From contig JAEMWC010000373.1 in NCBI GenBank assembly GCA_016490735.1, positions 315,001 through 379,000 on the forward strand: 64,000 nt of DNA, written 5' to 3'. The stretch is from Pachyseris speciosa (Eukaryota > Cnidaria > Anthozoa > Scleractinia > Pachyseridae). A model generated the notes under the pieces. The model was not told the DNA's origin. It saw only the letters and a list, made by a program, of their open reading frames with translations, and did no database searches. Shown here piece by piece: positions 51,163 to 53,862 of the stretch (positions are counted from its first letter, which is position 1; the number at the start of each line of letters is the position of its first letter). Made by a program: the position numbers and the translations under genes.

Positions 51163-53053
51163 ATTATTATTTTTTTTTTTTTTTTTTTTTTTTTAAAGAA
51201 TAGCAATTTCGAAGTATTTAGCACGCGCTAAATTGGGACTCCATAATTTTGGATGCAATCGGTATAAGAAGAGCAGTGCACTATAAGAATATGATACATA
51301 ACATGACAAAAAAATAGAAAATTACATTAGCGGGTAGCTAATGAGAAACTAGTTCTCGCACGTCACAGTTTATGACGTCCTCGGAGATGCAGGGGCTTGG
51401 TGGGTATGGGACGAAGTATTCACGGGTAAATTCAAGATGAGCTACACTTTTAAACTTTCGCTAATCCCGAATTTGCCAGTGAATTCTTCGTCCCTTCCCA
51501 ACTATCTGCCCCTGGGTCTCCGAGGATGAGTTTATGAAAGCGCTCTTAAGTAGTGTGACAAGCTACTTGGCCGATTAAAATATTTAGCACAGGTTACTAG
51601 GGAAATCAAATATTTAGCACAGGTTACTAGGGAAATCAAATAATTGTAGAAGCTATGTCAGGAATTACCGGGTCTTGTGATACAAACGTTCAAGTCTTAA
51701 GCCTAGAATGAGTTATTGTTATCAAGAACTCTACAAATATTCATCACCCACGGGTAAATTGCAAACCAACAAAATGACCAGCTCAATTGGTAGAGCACTG
51801 CACCGGTATTGCAGAGGTCAAGGGTTCAATTCCCGTACATGCCTGAATTTTTTTTCAGGCTTTATTTTCACTACTGCTTAAGTAGTGTTTAACTGCGATG
51901 ATCATTCACATATTCAGTAATCTAACCTTTGCCACTTTCTTTTTTAGATGAGTATCCATTGGCATTTCGCTGAAATCTTGCATAGTGCCATTAAGCTGTA
52001 GTCTTTTTTATCAGCAGAGACTCCTCATTGCTATTTTGACGATGGCGTGTGCAACTGGGAGGTCAACAAGCGATGGCAGTGGAAACAAGCAAACCAGAAA
52101 AAAAAGGTACTAAGACGACTTCTTGCCGGTGGTAAAATATCTAACGCATTTTCATTCAGTGTGGACAATACCAATAGCACAAAGGTGTATAGAGAAGGTA
52201 AAACATAGGCATCTGGAAGAGACGGTCGCGTTCAGATTAGGTCGCAACTCTGACACGGAAGAAGTTTCCGCTAACGGCCCGAGCACTGTTTCTGTGTAAT
52301 GGATAGCATGAAAGAAAACCGAGTACACTACAACTGAGCTGTTGTATGTTACTAGCAGTTCCTTCTTTGGCAGTCTAGTGAGTGAGCTAAGGCAGTGATT
52401 AGAATGAAGCAAGGAGGCTTGAACAAGCCAACCAGGGAGGGTGGAGCTGGAGAGCGATGGAGAGATTAGGATTAAGTGTCAAGAAGACAGATTAAATTAA
52501 ATGGTGAATGGAAAGCTCGTTAGAAGAAAGGATAGGCAGTCATTCATTTACTTAAACGTTGATGAATTGAAGAGATGATGGTATGGAAATCAAGCAATGT
52601 CGATTCCTTCATACTTCTTTGTGGCATATTTTTCAGCTCCTTGTTCAATTTCGATTCCTCCCCTGGTAACCAACTCACCAGAGCAAACGTTTTCCACCCT
52701 AATCTTACATGTCACCTAATGTTGGGAAGGAAGTACCTCTCTTAATCTTGCAAAAGAAAGTCAAACAAATAAATGACTTTGTTACACTTTTTATCACAAT
52801 TATACTCTCAGGGGGCTACCTGACCTTCATGTTGGACGGTGGAAAATCAAGAGGAACATTGGTGTCTCCTTCATTTAGTGGCGCAGAGTGGAAATGCATG
52901 CGCTTTTGGTTCAGGATCGGCATAGGACATAAAGCAGAAATAGGACTATCAATTAACAGCTCAAATACAACACAGCAGCTCTGGAAATCAACACATCGGA
53001 CCAGTAAATGGAGTTTTGTTCAGGTTTCGATCAACACAAGTAGAACTGCAAAG
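12569..53053 (+). CDS. Large multi-domain secreted/extracellular protein gene (MAM, CTLD, F5/8C-like, PA14, LDLa), 22 internal exons
   Basis: I chained 22 plus-strand exons using AG acceptors, GT donors and intron phase: 12569-12653, 13052-13429, 23835-24248, 24862-24968, 25054-25336, 25822-26012, 26289-26464, 27080-27255, 27589-27679, 29209-29384, 29496-29568, 29874-29945, 30031-30281, 41281-41389, 41754-41975, 42860-42982, 48710-48787, 50224-50361, 50652-50902, 50983-51082, 52018-52106, 52812-53053. Phases agree at all junctions but two (27,679/29,209 and 52,106/52,812), where a small exon is probably missed. Predicted domains in order: MAM end, unknown, C-type lectin, F5/8C-like, PA14, Cys-rich linker, MAM, LDLa x2, LDLa-like, Cys-rich, MAM, partial MAM. 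No start, signal peptide, membrane segment or stop is in the window, so the gene extends both ways. All domains are extracellular protein- or carbohydrate-binding modules. MAM + LDLa proteins occur in the coral skeletal organic matrix; a matrix or adhesion role is inference. Whether it is one transcript or two neighbouring genes is unproven. Confidence 0.8.
13052..13429 (+). CDS. Exon 2: unrecognised ~126-residue extracellular segment
   Basis: Acceptor CATTGTTGCAG and donor GTAAGATGG bound an open 378-bp exon. The segment starts [19 protein letters not shown] and has two adjacent Cys (EDCCSV) near the end, N-glycosylation-type sites (NDT, NRNET) and no known domain that I can name. Both splice phases fit the MAM exon before it and the lectin exon after it. 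It is followed by a 10.4-kb intron full of repeats. Confidence 0.75.
13722..14310. repeat. Inverted repeat, arm 1
   Basis: The sequence is the approximate reverse complement of 22,612-23,196. Landmarks shared on opposite strands include AAATATCGAGAATCGC-like and AAAGCCTTCTTTTGG-like sequence. Arms are about 590 bp with moderate divergence and lie in the same intron, separated by about 8.3 kb. No coding function seen. Confidence 0.7.
14539..15235. mobile_element. MITE-like element with TAGGCCTAGACACAAA termini
   Basis: The left end TAGGCCTAGACACAAA (14,539-14,554) is mirrored by its reverse complement at 15,220-15,235. The termini can be read as a 16-bp inverted repeat, or as an 8-bp TIR (GACACAAA) flanked by a TAGGCCTA duplication. 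Subterminal sequence is rich in degenerate CTAAAAATCCC-like units (14,560-14,680 and 15,120-15,210). Between them lie a short minus-strand frame (14,603-14,812), a TCTAGCAGTCACC tandem cluster near 14,880-14,940 and a GTT microsatellite (15,042-15,063). A non-autonomous DNA transposon fits best. Confidence 0.65.
15530..15534. repeat. Gypsy target-site duplication, left (CCTTT)
   Basis: CCTTT precedes the left LTR and recurs directly after the right LTR at 20,010-20,014. Five base pairs is the usual length for Ty3/Gypsy integration. Confidence 0.85.
15535..15666 (-). repeat. Gypsy 3' LTR
   Basis: 132-bp LTR starting TGTCGGGTTATTTGG on the plus strand and ending TATCACAAGA. It is nearly identical to 19,878-20,009. 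Such LTRs are short for the group. Confidence 0.9.
15751..17880 (-). pseudogene. Gypsy pol, 3' part: RT end, RNase H, integrase
   Basis: The minus frame continues RT with [20 protein letters not shown] and the connection [17 protein letters not shown]. RNase H follows ([46 protein letters not shown]), then integrase with an HHCC-type zinc region ([14 protein letters not shown]) and the D,D,E core at TTDLFE, SDNGPQF and NGEVERGV. The frame ends in a basic C-terminal tail. It is separated from the upstream gag-pol frame by a frame break near 17,870-17,890, in the RT thumb. All catalytic residues visible in RNase H and integrase are present. Confidence 0.92.
17881..19618 (-). pseudogene. Gypsy gag-pol, 5' part: gag, zinc knuckle, protease, RT
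   Basis: The frame from 19,540 to 17,881 has a gag core ([32 protein letters not shown]), a basic linker, paired Cys motifs ([14 protein letters not shown] and [14 protein letters not shown], the second a CCHC knuckle), the aspartic protease active site [11 protein letters not shown], and RT through [31 protein letters not shown] and NIDDVLVHG (catalytic DD). Gag coding extends upstream of 19,540, but a one-base frame break near 19,618 separates its first part (seen in another frame to about 19,860). Length and order are as expected for a single gag-pol in this group. Confidence 0.92.
19878..20009 (-). repeat. Gypsy 5' LTR
   Basis: Second 132-bp LTR, ending ATCACAACA on the plus strand, followed by the CCTTT duplication at 20,010-20,014. 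The putative primer-binding site lies immediately to its left. Confidence 0.9.
20188..20870 (-). pseudogene. C-terminal exon relic of a dispersed C2H2 zinc-finger/transposase-like gene family
   Basis: After an acceptor-like TTGTTTTCTTCCAG (rc, near 20,858) the minus strand encodes an acidic/basic linker ([15 protein letters not shown]), a degenerate C2H2 finger ([19 protein letters not shown]), then [20 protein letters not shown] and [20 protein letters not shown]. The same order occurs on the plus strand at 37,244-37,828 ([57 protein letters not shown]), so both are members of one family. The second Zn-binding His pair is lost and stops interrupt the frame near 20,400 and 20,620. The Gypsy element sits about 180 bp beyond its 3' end. 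Confidence 0.7.
21186..21300 (+). mobile_element. tRNA-derived SINE-like repeat
   Basis: It has an A-box-like TGGCACAGTGGTGAGAGC and a B-box GGGTTCGATTCCCGG at tRNA-like spacing. It does not fold as a complete tRNA cloverleaf, and a non-tRNA tail follows (TGTGGGTTGAGTTTG). It lies between the exon relics of the family copy. Confidence 0.65.
21500..21672 (-). pseudogene. Zn-module exon of the dispersed family copy (exon B)
   Basis: A minus-strand acceptor (AACATCAG at 21,673-21,680) is followed by [19 protein letters not shown] and [15 protein letters not shown]. This is the same Cys/His module seen at 31.8 kb as [20 protein letters not shown]. The frame stays open to [14 protein letters not shown] and then diverges; the next family exons are absent until the C-terminal relic at 20.87 kb, so the central part has been lost. 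Confidence 0.7.
21778..21870 (-). pseudogene. N-terminal exon of the dispersed family copy (exon A)
   Basis: Encodes [16 protein letters not shown] up to a GTAAGTG donor (21,771-21,777). Splicing to the exon at 21,672 keeps the frame and recreates the [19 protein letters not shown] order that matches [15 protein letters not shown]... ITICPTHR in the 31.6-kb member. The intact splice pair suggests the copy was once a spliced gene. The 5' limit is approximate. Confidence 0.6.
21884..22065 (+). other. Possible plus-strand exon, unassigned
   Basis: A 182-bp open stretch between acceptor TACAATTTTTCAG and donor GTAACTAG. The open frame ends with [20 protein letters not shown]. Its length and phase do not fit between exons 2 and 3 of the large gene without a stop, so it is not included there. 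It is divergent to the minus-strand family copy and could belong to the same mobile unit. Confidence 0.3.
22612..23196. repeat. Inverted repeat, arm 2
   Basis: Partner of 13,722-14,310. The pair encloses the MITE, the Gypsy element and the family copy in intron 2. Confidence 0.7.
23835..24248 (+). CDS. Exon 3: C-type lectin-like domain
   Basis: Starts after GATATTTGTTCTAG and ends before GTAATCAG. Encodes a whole CTLD of about 135 residues: [61 protein letters not shown], and the C-terminal Cys pair in SSCGAL... [15 protein letters not shown]. Canonical disulphide Cys are present. The usual EPN or QPD sugar-specificity tripeptide and the WND calcium motif are not evident, so calcium-dependent sugar binding is doubtful. 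Confidence 0.9.
24862..24968 (+). CDS. Exon 4: start of an F5/8C-like domain
   Basis: Acceptor CATCTCTTCAG, donor GTAAGATT. It encodes [19 protein letters not shown] and ends at FRSK in phase 0. The sequence fits the first strands of a discoidin/fucolectin-type galactose-binding fold that continues in the next exon. Confidence 0.65.
25054..25336 (+). CDS. Exon 5: F5/8 type C/fucolectin-like domain, main part
   Basis: Acceptor TTTGTTCACAG, donor GTACGTGAG. Encodes [20 protein letters not shown] (like the PWWxVDL region), a Cys pair (FVSCCDEY), [10 protein letters not shown], a Cys in YSECSD, and [14 protein letters not shown]. The order of blocks and the two Cys near GKY resemble F5/8C or fucolectin domains. 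Assignment is moderate, since the canonical W-R-V-D-L is changed. Confidence 0.65.
25822..26012 (+). CDS. Exon 6: PA14 domain, first part
   Basis: Acceptor ATCTATTACAG, donor GTAGGATA. It encodes [29 protein letters not shown] and [12 protein letters not shown], matching the REVWY, spacing and DNYGxRLxGYL features of PA14 domains. Phase 0 at its end. Confidence 0.8.
26289..26464 (+). CDS. Exon 7: PA14 domain, middle part
   Basis: Acceptor ACCAACACAG, donor GTGAGTC. Encodes [20 protein letters not shown], the strand pair that in PA14 proteins reads TGxYxFxxxxDDxxxLWL, then [11 protein letters not shown]. Two Cys replace the usual DD-adjacent positions, suggesting an extra disulphide in place of the calcium site. 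Confidence 0.8.
27080..27255 (+). CDS. Exon 8: PA14 domain, C-terminal part
   Basis: Acceptor CTTCGCACAG, donor GTACGTCA. The exon completes a codon split with exon 7 and encodes [20 protein letters not shown] and SVGMSGP, matching the YYIEVLMKE... LSVG end of PA14 domains, then a proline-ended linker (YLFAFPP). Confidence 0.78.
27589..27679 (+). CDS. Exon 9: linker after PA14
   Basis: Acceptor TGTCATCAACAG, donor GTAACTC. It encodes [20 protein letters not shown] and [10 protein letters not shown]. It ends leaving two bases, whereas the next exon found needs one base before it, so a small exon is probably missed in the repeat-rich intron. Confidence 0.6.
27715..27960 (+). mobile_element. 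SINE-like repeat with tRNA-type promoter start
   Basis: Begins GGCACGATGGTGTAGTGGTG (A-box-like) and runs into a low-copy tail of unknown origin (CACCCAGGTGTATGAATGGG). No B-box at canonical spacing was seen by eye, so the SINE call is tentative. Confidence 0.4.
28430..28745. mobile_element. Head-to-head (palindromic) SINE pair
   Basis: Two inverted arms of about 140 bp face each other around an A-rich centre (28,574-28,599). Each arm contains the B-box half GGTTCAAACC(C/T)CGTTGAA, the CCTGAA...TTCAGG hairpin and the tail CGCAGTTCATATATGATG. The whole would fold as one long hairpin. Same family as 28,746-29,185 and 30,799-31,003. Confidence 0.85.
28746..29185 (+). repeat. Tandem copies of a tRNA-derived SINE, about 248-bp period
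   Basis: Two units each contain GCTTCATAGCTCAGTTGG (A-box) and GGTCACGGGTTCAAACCC (B-box) at tRNA spacing, then CCTGAATT, CGCAATTGCAAAA and the GAGGATCATTCTTCATTT tail. The tRNA part is closest to a threonine tRNA with a GGT loop, but its anticodon stem is mismatched. The second unit is truncated just before exon 10. Confidence 0.8.
29209..29384 (+). CDS. Exon 10: Cys-rich linker
   Basis: Acceptor TTTCGTTTTCAG, donor GTATTACA. It encodes [20 protein letters not shown] and ends [13 protein letters not shown]. Five Cys lie in the first half and one further on (NLTCSER). I recognise no named domain. The acceptor lies only 24 bp after the SINE tail. Confidence 0.65.
29496..29568 (+). CDS. Exon 11: short linker
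   Basis: Acceptor TCCGAAACAG, donor GTAAGTCA. Encodes [20 protein letters not shown] in phase 0, leaving one base that fits exon 12. Confidence 0.65.
29874..29945 (+). CDS. Exon 12: start of MAM domain A
   Basis: Acceptor ATTCTCTTTTCAG, donor GTAAAACG. Encodes [20 protein letters not shown], the N-terminal strand of a MAM domain, lacking the usual first Cys. Confidence 0.7.
30031..30281 (+). CDS. Exon 13: MAM domain A, core
   Basis: Acceptor TTTTAATTTCAG, donor GTAAATAG. It encodes the typical MAM core: [39 protein letters not shown] and [11 protein letters not shown]. It has the same 251-bp length as the equivalent exon of MAM B (50,652-50,902). The 11-kb intron that follows hosts the long-TIR structure. 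Confidence 0.85.
30799..31003. mobile_element. Palindromic SINE-derived insertion with 10-bp target duplication
   Basis: Inverted arms of about 95 bp (CGCAATT... AAGAAGCCTGAA) face each other. TAGTATTAGG flanks it on both sides (30,789-30,798 and 31,004-31,013). The right arm of the large element has the empty site (TAGTATTAAG), so the insertion postdates the arm duplication. Confidence 0.85.
31563..31956 (+). pseudogene. Internal gene exon 1 (N-terminal Zn-type module)
   Basis: ATG-started exon encoding [40 protein letters not shown] and the Cys/His module [20 protein letters not shown] with CQYPEL. It should splice after GETAQVGS, but the donor is mutated from GTGTGT (right arm) to GGGAGT here, so this copy would read on to a stop at 32,015. 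A mirrored copy with an intact donor lies at 39,445-39,820. Homology to 21.5-21.9 kb indicates a dispersed family. Function is unknown; the CPTHR...C pattern suggests zinc binding. Confidence 0.7.
32137..32290 (+). pseudogene. Internal gene exon 2 with poly-Asp microsatellite
   Basis: Follows a damaged acceptor (TTGG; TTAG in the right arm) and encodes [20 protein letters not shown], joined to exon 1 as [14 protein letters not shown] with matching phase. A GAT microsatellite (32,227-32,270) encodes an Asp run in frame, followed by EHESSG and a GTAAGATA donor. Confidence 0.65.
33049..33333. mobile_element. MITE with TTTTCAATTGAGTGTCG termini
   Basis: Inverted termini CTTTTCAATTGAGTGTCG (from 33,055) and CGACACTCAATTGAAAAC (ending near 33,325) enclose about 285 bp rich in AAAACCAAA and CCAATCA motifs in both orientations. 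No coding capacity. The exact ends and target duplication are unclear. Confidence 0.75.
33378..33500 (+). pseudogene. Internal gene exon 3
   Basis: Acceptor TGTTTTAACAG. One base completes the Arg codon left by exon 2, giving [19 protein letters not shown] followed by [18 protein letters not shown]. The frame is open to 33,540, but the donor is uncertain. Confidence 0.55.
33609..33713. repeat. ACT and GAT microsatellites
   Basis: ACT units (to about 33,632) followed by about 23 GAT units. Confidence 0.95.
34152..35548 (+). pseudogene. Internal gene exon 4, interrupted by a Tc1/mariner-type MITE
   Basis: After TTAGTTTCCAG the exon reads [69 protein letters not shown] [37 protein letters not shown] and LSRSTL. 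Frame breaks occur near 34,210, 34,540 and 34,600, and a TAA stop replaces a conserved aromatic codon near 34,672. The MITE (34,844-35,512) splits the reading frame; beyond it [11 protein letters not shown] runs to a perfect AG|GTAAGG donor at 35,548/35,549. Confidence 0.75.
34844..35512. mobile_element. Tc1/mariner-type MITE (669 bp), TA target
   Basis: The termini CAGTCAAGTCAGGTCAAGC and GCTTGACCTGACTTGACTG are flanked by TA on both sides. The inverted repeats extend roughly 170 bp inward (CTAACGGGTTCAATGTTC mirrored). CAGT...ACTG ends plus TA duplication are the Tc1/mariner signature. No transposase frame. Removing it with one TA restores the exon 4 frame exactly. Confidence 0.9.
35549..35907 (+). 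other. Spliceosomal-type intron of the internal gene
   Basis: Donor GTAAGGG and acceptor CCTTTCCATGCCTAG. Joining gives [18 protein letters not shown] in frame, so the family gene is spliced. Confidence 0.75.
35908..36978 (+). pseudogene. Internal gene exon 5: transposase-like central region
   Basis: It encodes [20 protein letters not shown], a Cys/His-rich stretch ([24 protein letters not shown]), then [40 protein letters not shown] and [16 protein letters not shown]. Spaced acidic residues (MDW, RSDEAGC, and SEP or KDVCD) in this context look like an RNase H-fold DDE/D nuclease, but I cannot name the family. An in-frame TAA at 36,275-36,277 interrupts it. A second MITE at 36,979 ends it; the TAG stop uses that MITE's first base. 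Confidence 0.65.
36979..37208. mobile_element. Small MITE (230 bp), TA target
   Basis: Imperfect inverted termini of about 42 bp: GAGAGTTACAGCATGAACTT on the left and the reverse complement of GAGAGATTAAGCAAGACGTT on the right, both leading into GGCAAACGGCAAA. TA lies on both sides (36,977-36,978; 37,209-37,210). It interrupts the internal gene. Confidence 0.75.
37209..37828 (+). pseudogene. Internal gene C-terminal region: C2H2 finger and conserved tail
   Basis: Encodes [20 protein letters not shown] with EMHVEIGNH, one C2H2 finger. After a frameshift near 37,415 come [15 protein letters not shown] and [17 protein letters not shown]. After an in-frame TAA (37,618-37,620) come [24 protein letters not shown] and [20 protein letters not shown]. 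The frame's last codons run into an LTR that begins at 37,829 and supplies the stop. The same tail is in the minus-strand relic at 20.2-20.9 kb. Confidence 0.72.
37829..38053 (+). mobile_element. Solo 5' LTR (225 bp) of a second LTR retrotransposon with leader
   Basis: Starts TGTAACCTTCAAG, has a TATATAAATAG box near 37,888, ends ACTCTACA and is followed at once by TGGTGTCAGGAAGTGGCG, a plausible primer-binding site. No second LTR was found, so the element is 3'-truncated. Confidence 0.75.
38054..38640 (+). pseudogene. LTR retrotransposon leader and gag N-terminus
   Basis: After the primer site and a 250-bp leader, an ATG at 38,316 opens a frame with [20 protein letters not shown] and [19 protein letters not shown], typical of the N-terminal part of Gypsy-type gag in metazoan elements. 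It stops at 38,639. No protease, RT or integrase follows. Confidence 0.7.
38597..38755 (+). other. Small unassigned frame after gag
   Basis: Overlapping frame reading [20 protein letters not shown] and [17 protein letters not shown]. The LKxxLK...KKALVEHL pattern is reminiscent of a SAP-type helix pair, but too short to call. Confidence 0.3.
39060..39219 (-). repeat. Partial second duplication of the arm's exon-1 sequence
   Basis: The reverse strand repeats part of exon 1 ([14 protein letters not shown] through the GETAQ region) right next to the inner end of the right arm. This creates a short direct repeat with 39,430-39,570. Confidence 0.75.
39220..39264 (-). pseudogene. Mirrored exon 2 start with intact acceptor
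   Basis: On the minus strand, TTTGTTTGCTTAG precedes CAATTTGCACGACATGTCG, encoding ICTTCRKNHKEK-like sequence. The acceptor AG is intact here and mutated in the left arm. The exon is cut off at the arm's inner end. Confidence 0.65.
39445..39820 (-). pseudogene. Mirrored exon 1 with intact donor
   Basis: Near-identical to the exon at 31,563-31,956, but with an 18-bp deletion before [12 protein letters not shown] and an intact CAC|GTGTGT donor. It has no downstream gene body in its own orientation, since the internal gene runs on the other strand. Confidence 0.7.
40201..40340. repeat. 70-bp tandem duplication
   Basis: Two direct, identical-looking 70-bp units beginning ATTTTTGCTCAATTTATC. Confidence 0.9.
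41281..41389 (+). CDS. Exon 14: end of MAM domain A
   Basis: Follows ATGATTCTTAAG and ends before GTATATAT. It encodes [20 protein letters not shown] and TLTTEEC, the terminal MAM strand and Cys. It joins exon 13 in phase 0 across an 11-kb intron. Confidence 0.82.
41754..41975 (+). CDS. Exon 15: two LDL-receptor class A repeats
   Basis: Acceptor TATCATTTCAG, donor GTGAGTTC. The first repeat is [20 protein letters not shown] then [10 protein letters not shown]; the second is [20 protein letters not shown] then [10 protein letters not shown]. Each has six Cys and the acidic calcium-site signature (DGSDE, DGKDE). Confidence 0.95.
42280..42678. mobile_element. MITE (399 bp), TA target
   Basis: Termini GGGCCTGTTCACATGGCGGT and the matching CATGTGAATAGCCCC, followed by GGGACCCCAGGAAGGTGAGG and its mirror. 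TA lies on both sides. GC-rich foldback; no coding capacity. Confidence 0.9.
42860..42982 (+). CDS. Exon 16: third, LDLa-like repeat
   Basis: Acceptor CCAAACTTGCAG, donor GTCAGTCT. Encodes [20 protein letters not shown] followed by [11 protein letters not shown]. Six Cys and LFQC...DGTCV are kept, but the acidic D-x-SDE calcium motif is replaced by GSHVPS, so calcium binding is probably lost. Confidence 0.85.
44301..44429. mobile_element. 129-bp MITE, CACACT target duplication
   Basis: TAGGCCTACTCTGGGTCC and its reverse complement form the ends (22-bp inverted repeat). CACACT is duplicated at 44,295-44,300 and 44,430-44,435. The internal part is also self-complementary (AAATCGCC/GGCGACTT). 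It begins with the TAGGCCTA octamer that also bounds the element at 14,539. Confidence 0.85.
45056..45806. mobile_element. hAT-like non-autonomous element (751 bp)
   Basis: Inverted ends TAGGCATAAATAGATTGTGC and the reverse complement of TAGGCATGAATAGATTGTGC. The 8-bp duplication CTTGTTAT (45,048-45,055; 45,807-45,814) fits the hAT pattern nTnnnnAn. About nine GCAACTTTT-type units cluster near both ends, like subterminal transposase-binding repeats. The internal frame 45,388-45,582 is not recognised. Confidence 0.88.
46192..46392. mobile_element. MITE (201 bp), TA target
   Basis: Ends CCCAGAGTCCTCGGGCT and AGCCTGAGGACTCTGGG, followed by GGTCAGCGG and its mirror CCGCTGGCC. TA on both sides (46,190-46,191; 46,393-46,394). 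Confidence 0.88.
47369..47735. mobile_element. MITE-like foldback with AAACGATCAAACATTTTC termini
   Basis: AAACGATCAAACATTTTCAT near 47,370 is mirrored by ATGAAAATGTTTGATCGTTT near 47,727. TCAAACA(A/T)TGTTTG units recur internally. Target duplication not resolved. Confidence 0.7.
48710..48787 (+). CDS. Exon 17: short Cys-rich linker
   Basis: Acceptor AATATGACAG, donor GTATGTGT. Encodes [20 protein letters not shown] with three Cys. Phases fit exon 16 and exon 18. It may be a shortened LDLa-type or linker segment. Confidence 0.6.
48788..50223. other. Intron without recognised feature
   Basis: No domain or clear transposon ends seen on either strand. Short frames are non-informative. Confidence 0.45.
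50224..50361 (+). CDS. Exon 18: start of MAM domain B
   Basis: Acceptor TTAACTCTTCAG, donor GTATTTC. Encodes [20 protein letters not shown] and [19 protein letters not shown], matching the CDFExGxCxW and TGPxxDHT features of MAM domains. Confidence 0.9.
50652..50902 (+). CDS. Exon 19: MAM domain B, core
   Basis: Acceptor GGCTTTTAACAG, donor GTAGAAAC. It encodes [40 protein letters not shown] and [18 protein letters not shown], an archetypal MAM core. Length equals exon 13. Confidence 0.95.
50983..51082 (+). CDS. Exon 20: end of MAM domain B
   Basis: Acceptor AATTTTTTCCAG. Encodes [20 protein letters not shown] and TVLEEGC. The donor GTAAATAT directly adjoins a TA microsatellite, so the donor side may be polymorphic. 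Confidence 0.85.
51088..51194. repeat. TA, TTA and T-run microsatellite
   Basis: About 35 TA units, a short TTA run and a T homopolymer of about 25, starting only about 5 bp after the exon 20 end. Confidence 0.95.
51581..51640. repeat. 30-bp tandem duplication
   Basis: Two direct copies of a unit starting TATTTAGCACAGGTTACTAG. Confidence 0.9.
51778..51905 (+). mobile_element. tRNA-derived SINE
   Basis: A-box AGCTCAATTGGTAGAGC, B-box GGGTTCAATTCCCG, then CCTGAATT...TTCAGG hairpin and ACTGCGATGATCATTC tail. Same structural plan as the SINEs at 28.4-29.2 kb. Confidence 0.75.
52018..52106 (+). CDS. Exon 21: start of MAM domain C
   Basis: Acceptor TTTTATCAGCAG, donor GTACTAAG. It encodes [20 protein letters not shown], like CDFEDGxCxW. 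It ends in phase 0, while exon 22 needs one base before it, so an exon is missing between them. Confidence 0.75.
52812..53053 (+). CDS. Exon 22: MAM domain C, core
   Basis: Acceptor TATACTCTCAG, donor GTAATTTT. Encodes [34 protein letters not shown] and [11 protein letters not shown], the MAM core. The closing MAM exon was not found before the repeats at 53.86 kb; it may be beyond the window. Confidence 0.85.
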
Positions 53054-53860
53054 GTAATTTTCCCTAAGCTATGGCTTATCAGTTCCCTCACATAGAAAGT
53101 GGCTATTTGAGACAGGGGCTAGAATACAAAACTAGAAATCTCCAGCATTGCCAATTTAACAAACCTTTAACAATATAATACCTATCTTTTTGGAAAATAG
53201 TGTTACCAGTTACTGGGAATCTATGATTATTTACTTTCAGTATTGCAATGTTTGTATTACGTACCGGAAGTGTAACAACCGGATGCTGTAGTTTGTATGT
53301 GTGTTGCTATAAACTTTGGGAGAGAGATTCTAAACCAGCCCAGCCCTAACGCATACAAACGAAGCCAGGCATTGTGTCATTATGCCAGCGATTACTCCTG
53401 ATTATATTTCTTAACTCTGAAACTAATCTACTTGTGGGGCCACACTGATTAATTAGCCGTCTAACGCTAATTACAGCAGGTGACCCGACTGGCAAGTGTA
53501 TCCTTGGAAGAAAGTGCGCGAATCTATCGACACACAAGCGAAATCGTTTGCACACATTTCTTAGTCTTTGAAACAGGAAACAGATATCACTGGGATTTGT
53601 GGCGTTACAAGAATGAAGAGCGCTCTCGAGAATCATGGTAAGTATTTCATTGGGAAGCTGGTGAAATGAACATGTTTGTCTACTTTCATCACTCAGTTGA
53701 ACGTTAGCGTCATTTTGGTGTTCATGTTCAACGTTGCAAGCAACCTTTTCGGCCCTCTTGTCAACTCCCTTCTATACATTCTCCTTTCTTCTGCTGCTGC
53801 TCTTGTTCCTCTTCTTGTCTGTTCCTTCCAGGAAATCTGCATTTGCATTTTGCTTTGCCC
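53054..53860. other. No recognised exon or repeat
   Basis: A terminal MAM exon was sought on the plus strand and not found. The minus frame 53,346-53,636 is not recognised. Confidence 0.4.
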
Positions 53861-53862
53861 AA

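Noticed and set aside
50928..51231. Tyr-Ile repeat frames
   Set aside because: Translation of the TA microsatellite; the only coding sequence here is exon 20.
53346..53636. Possible closing exon of MAM domain C
   Set aside because: The open frame is on the minus strand and no plus-strand FEG...DIAIDDI-type block is present.
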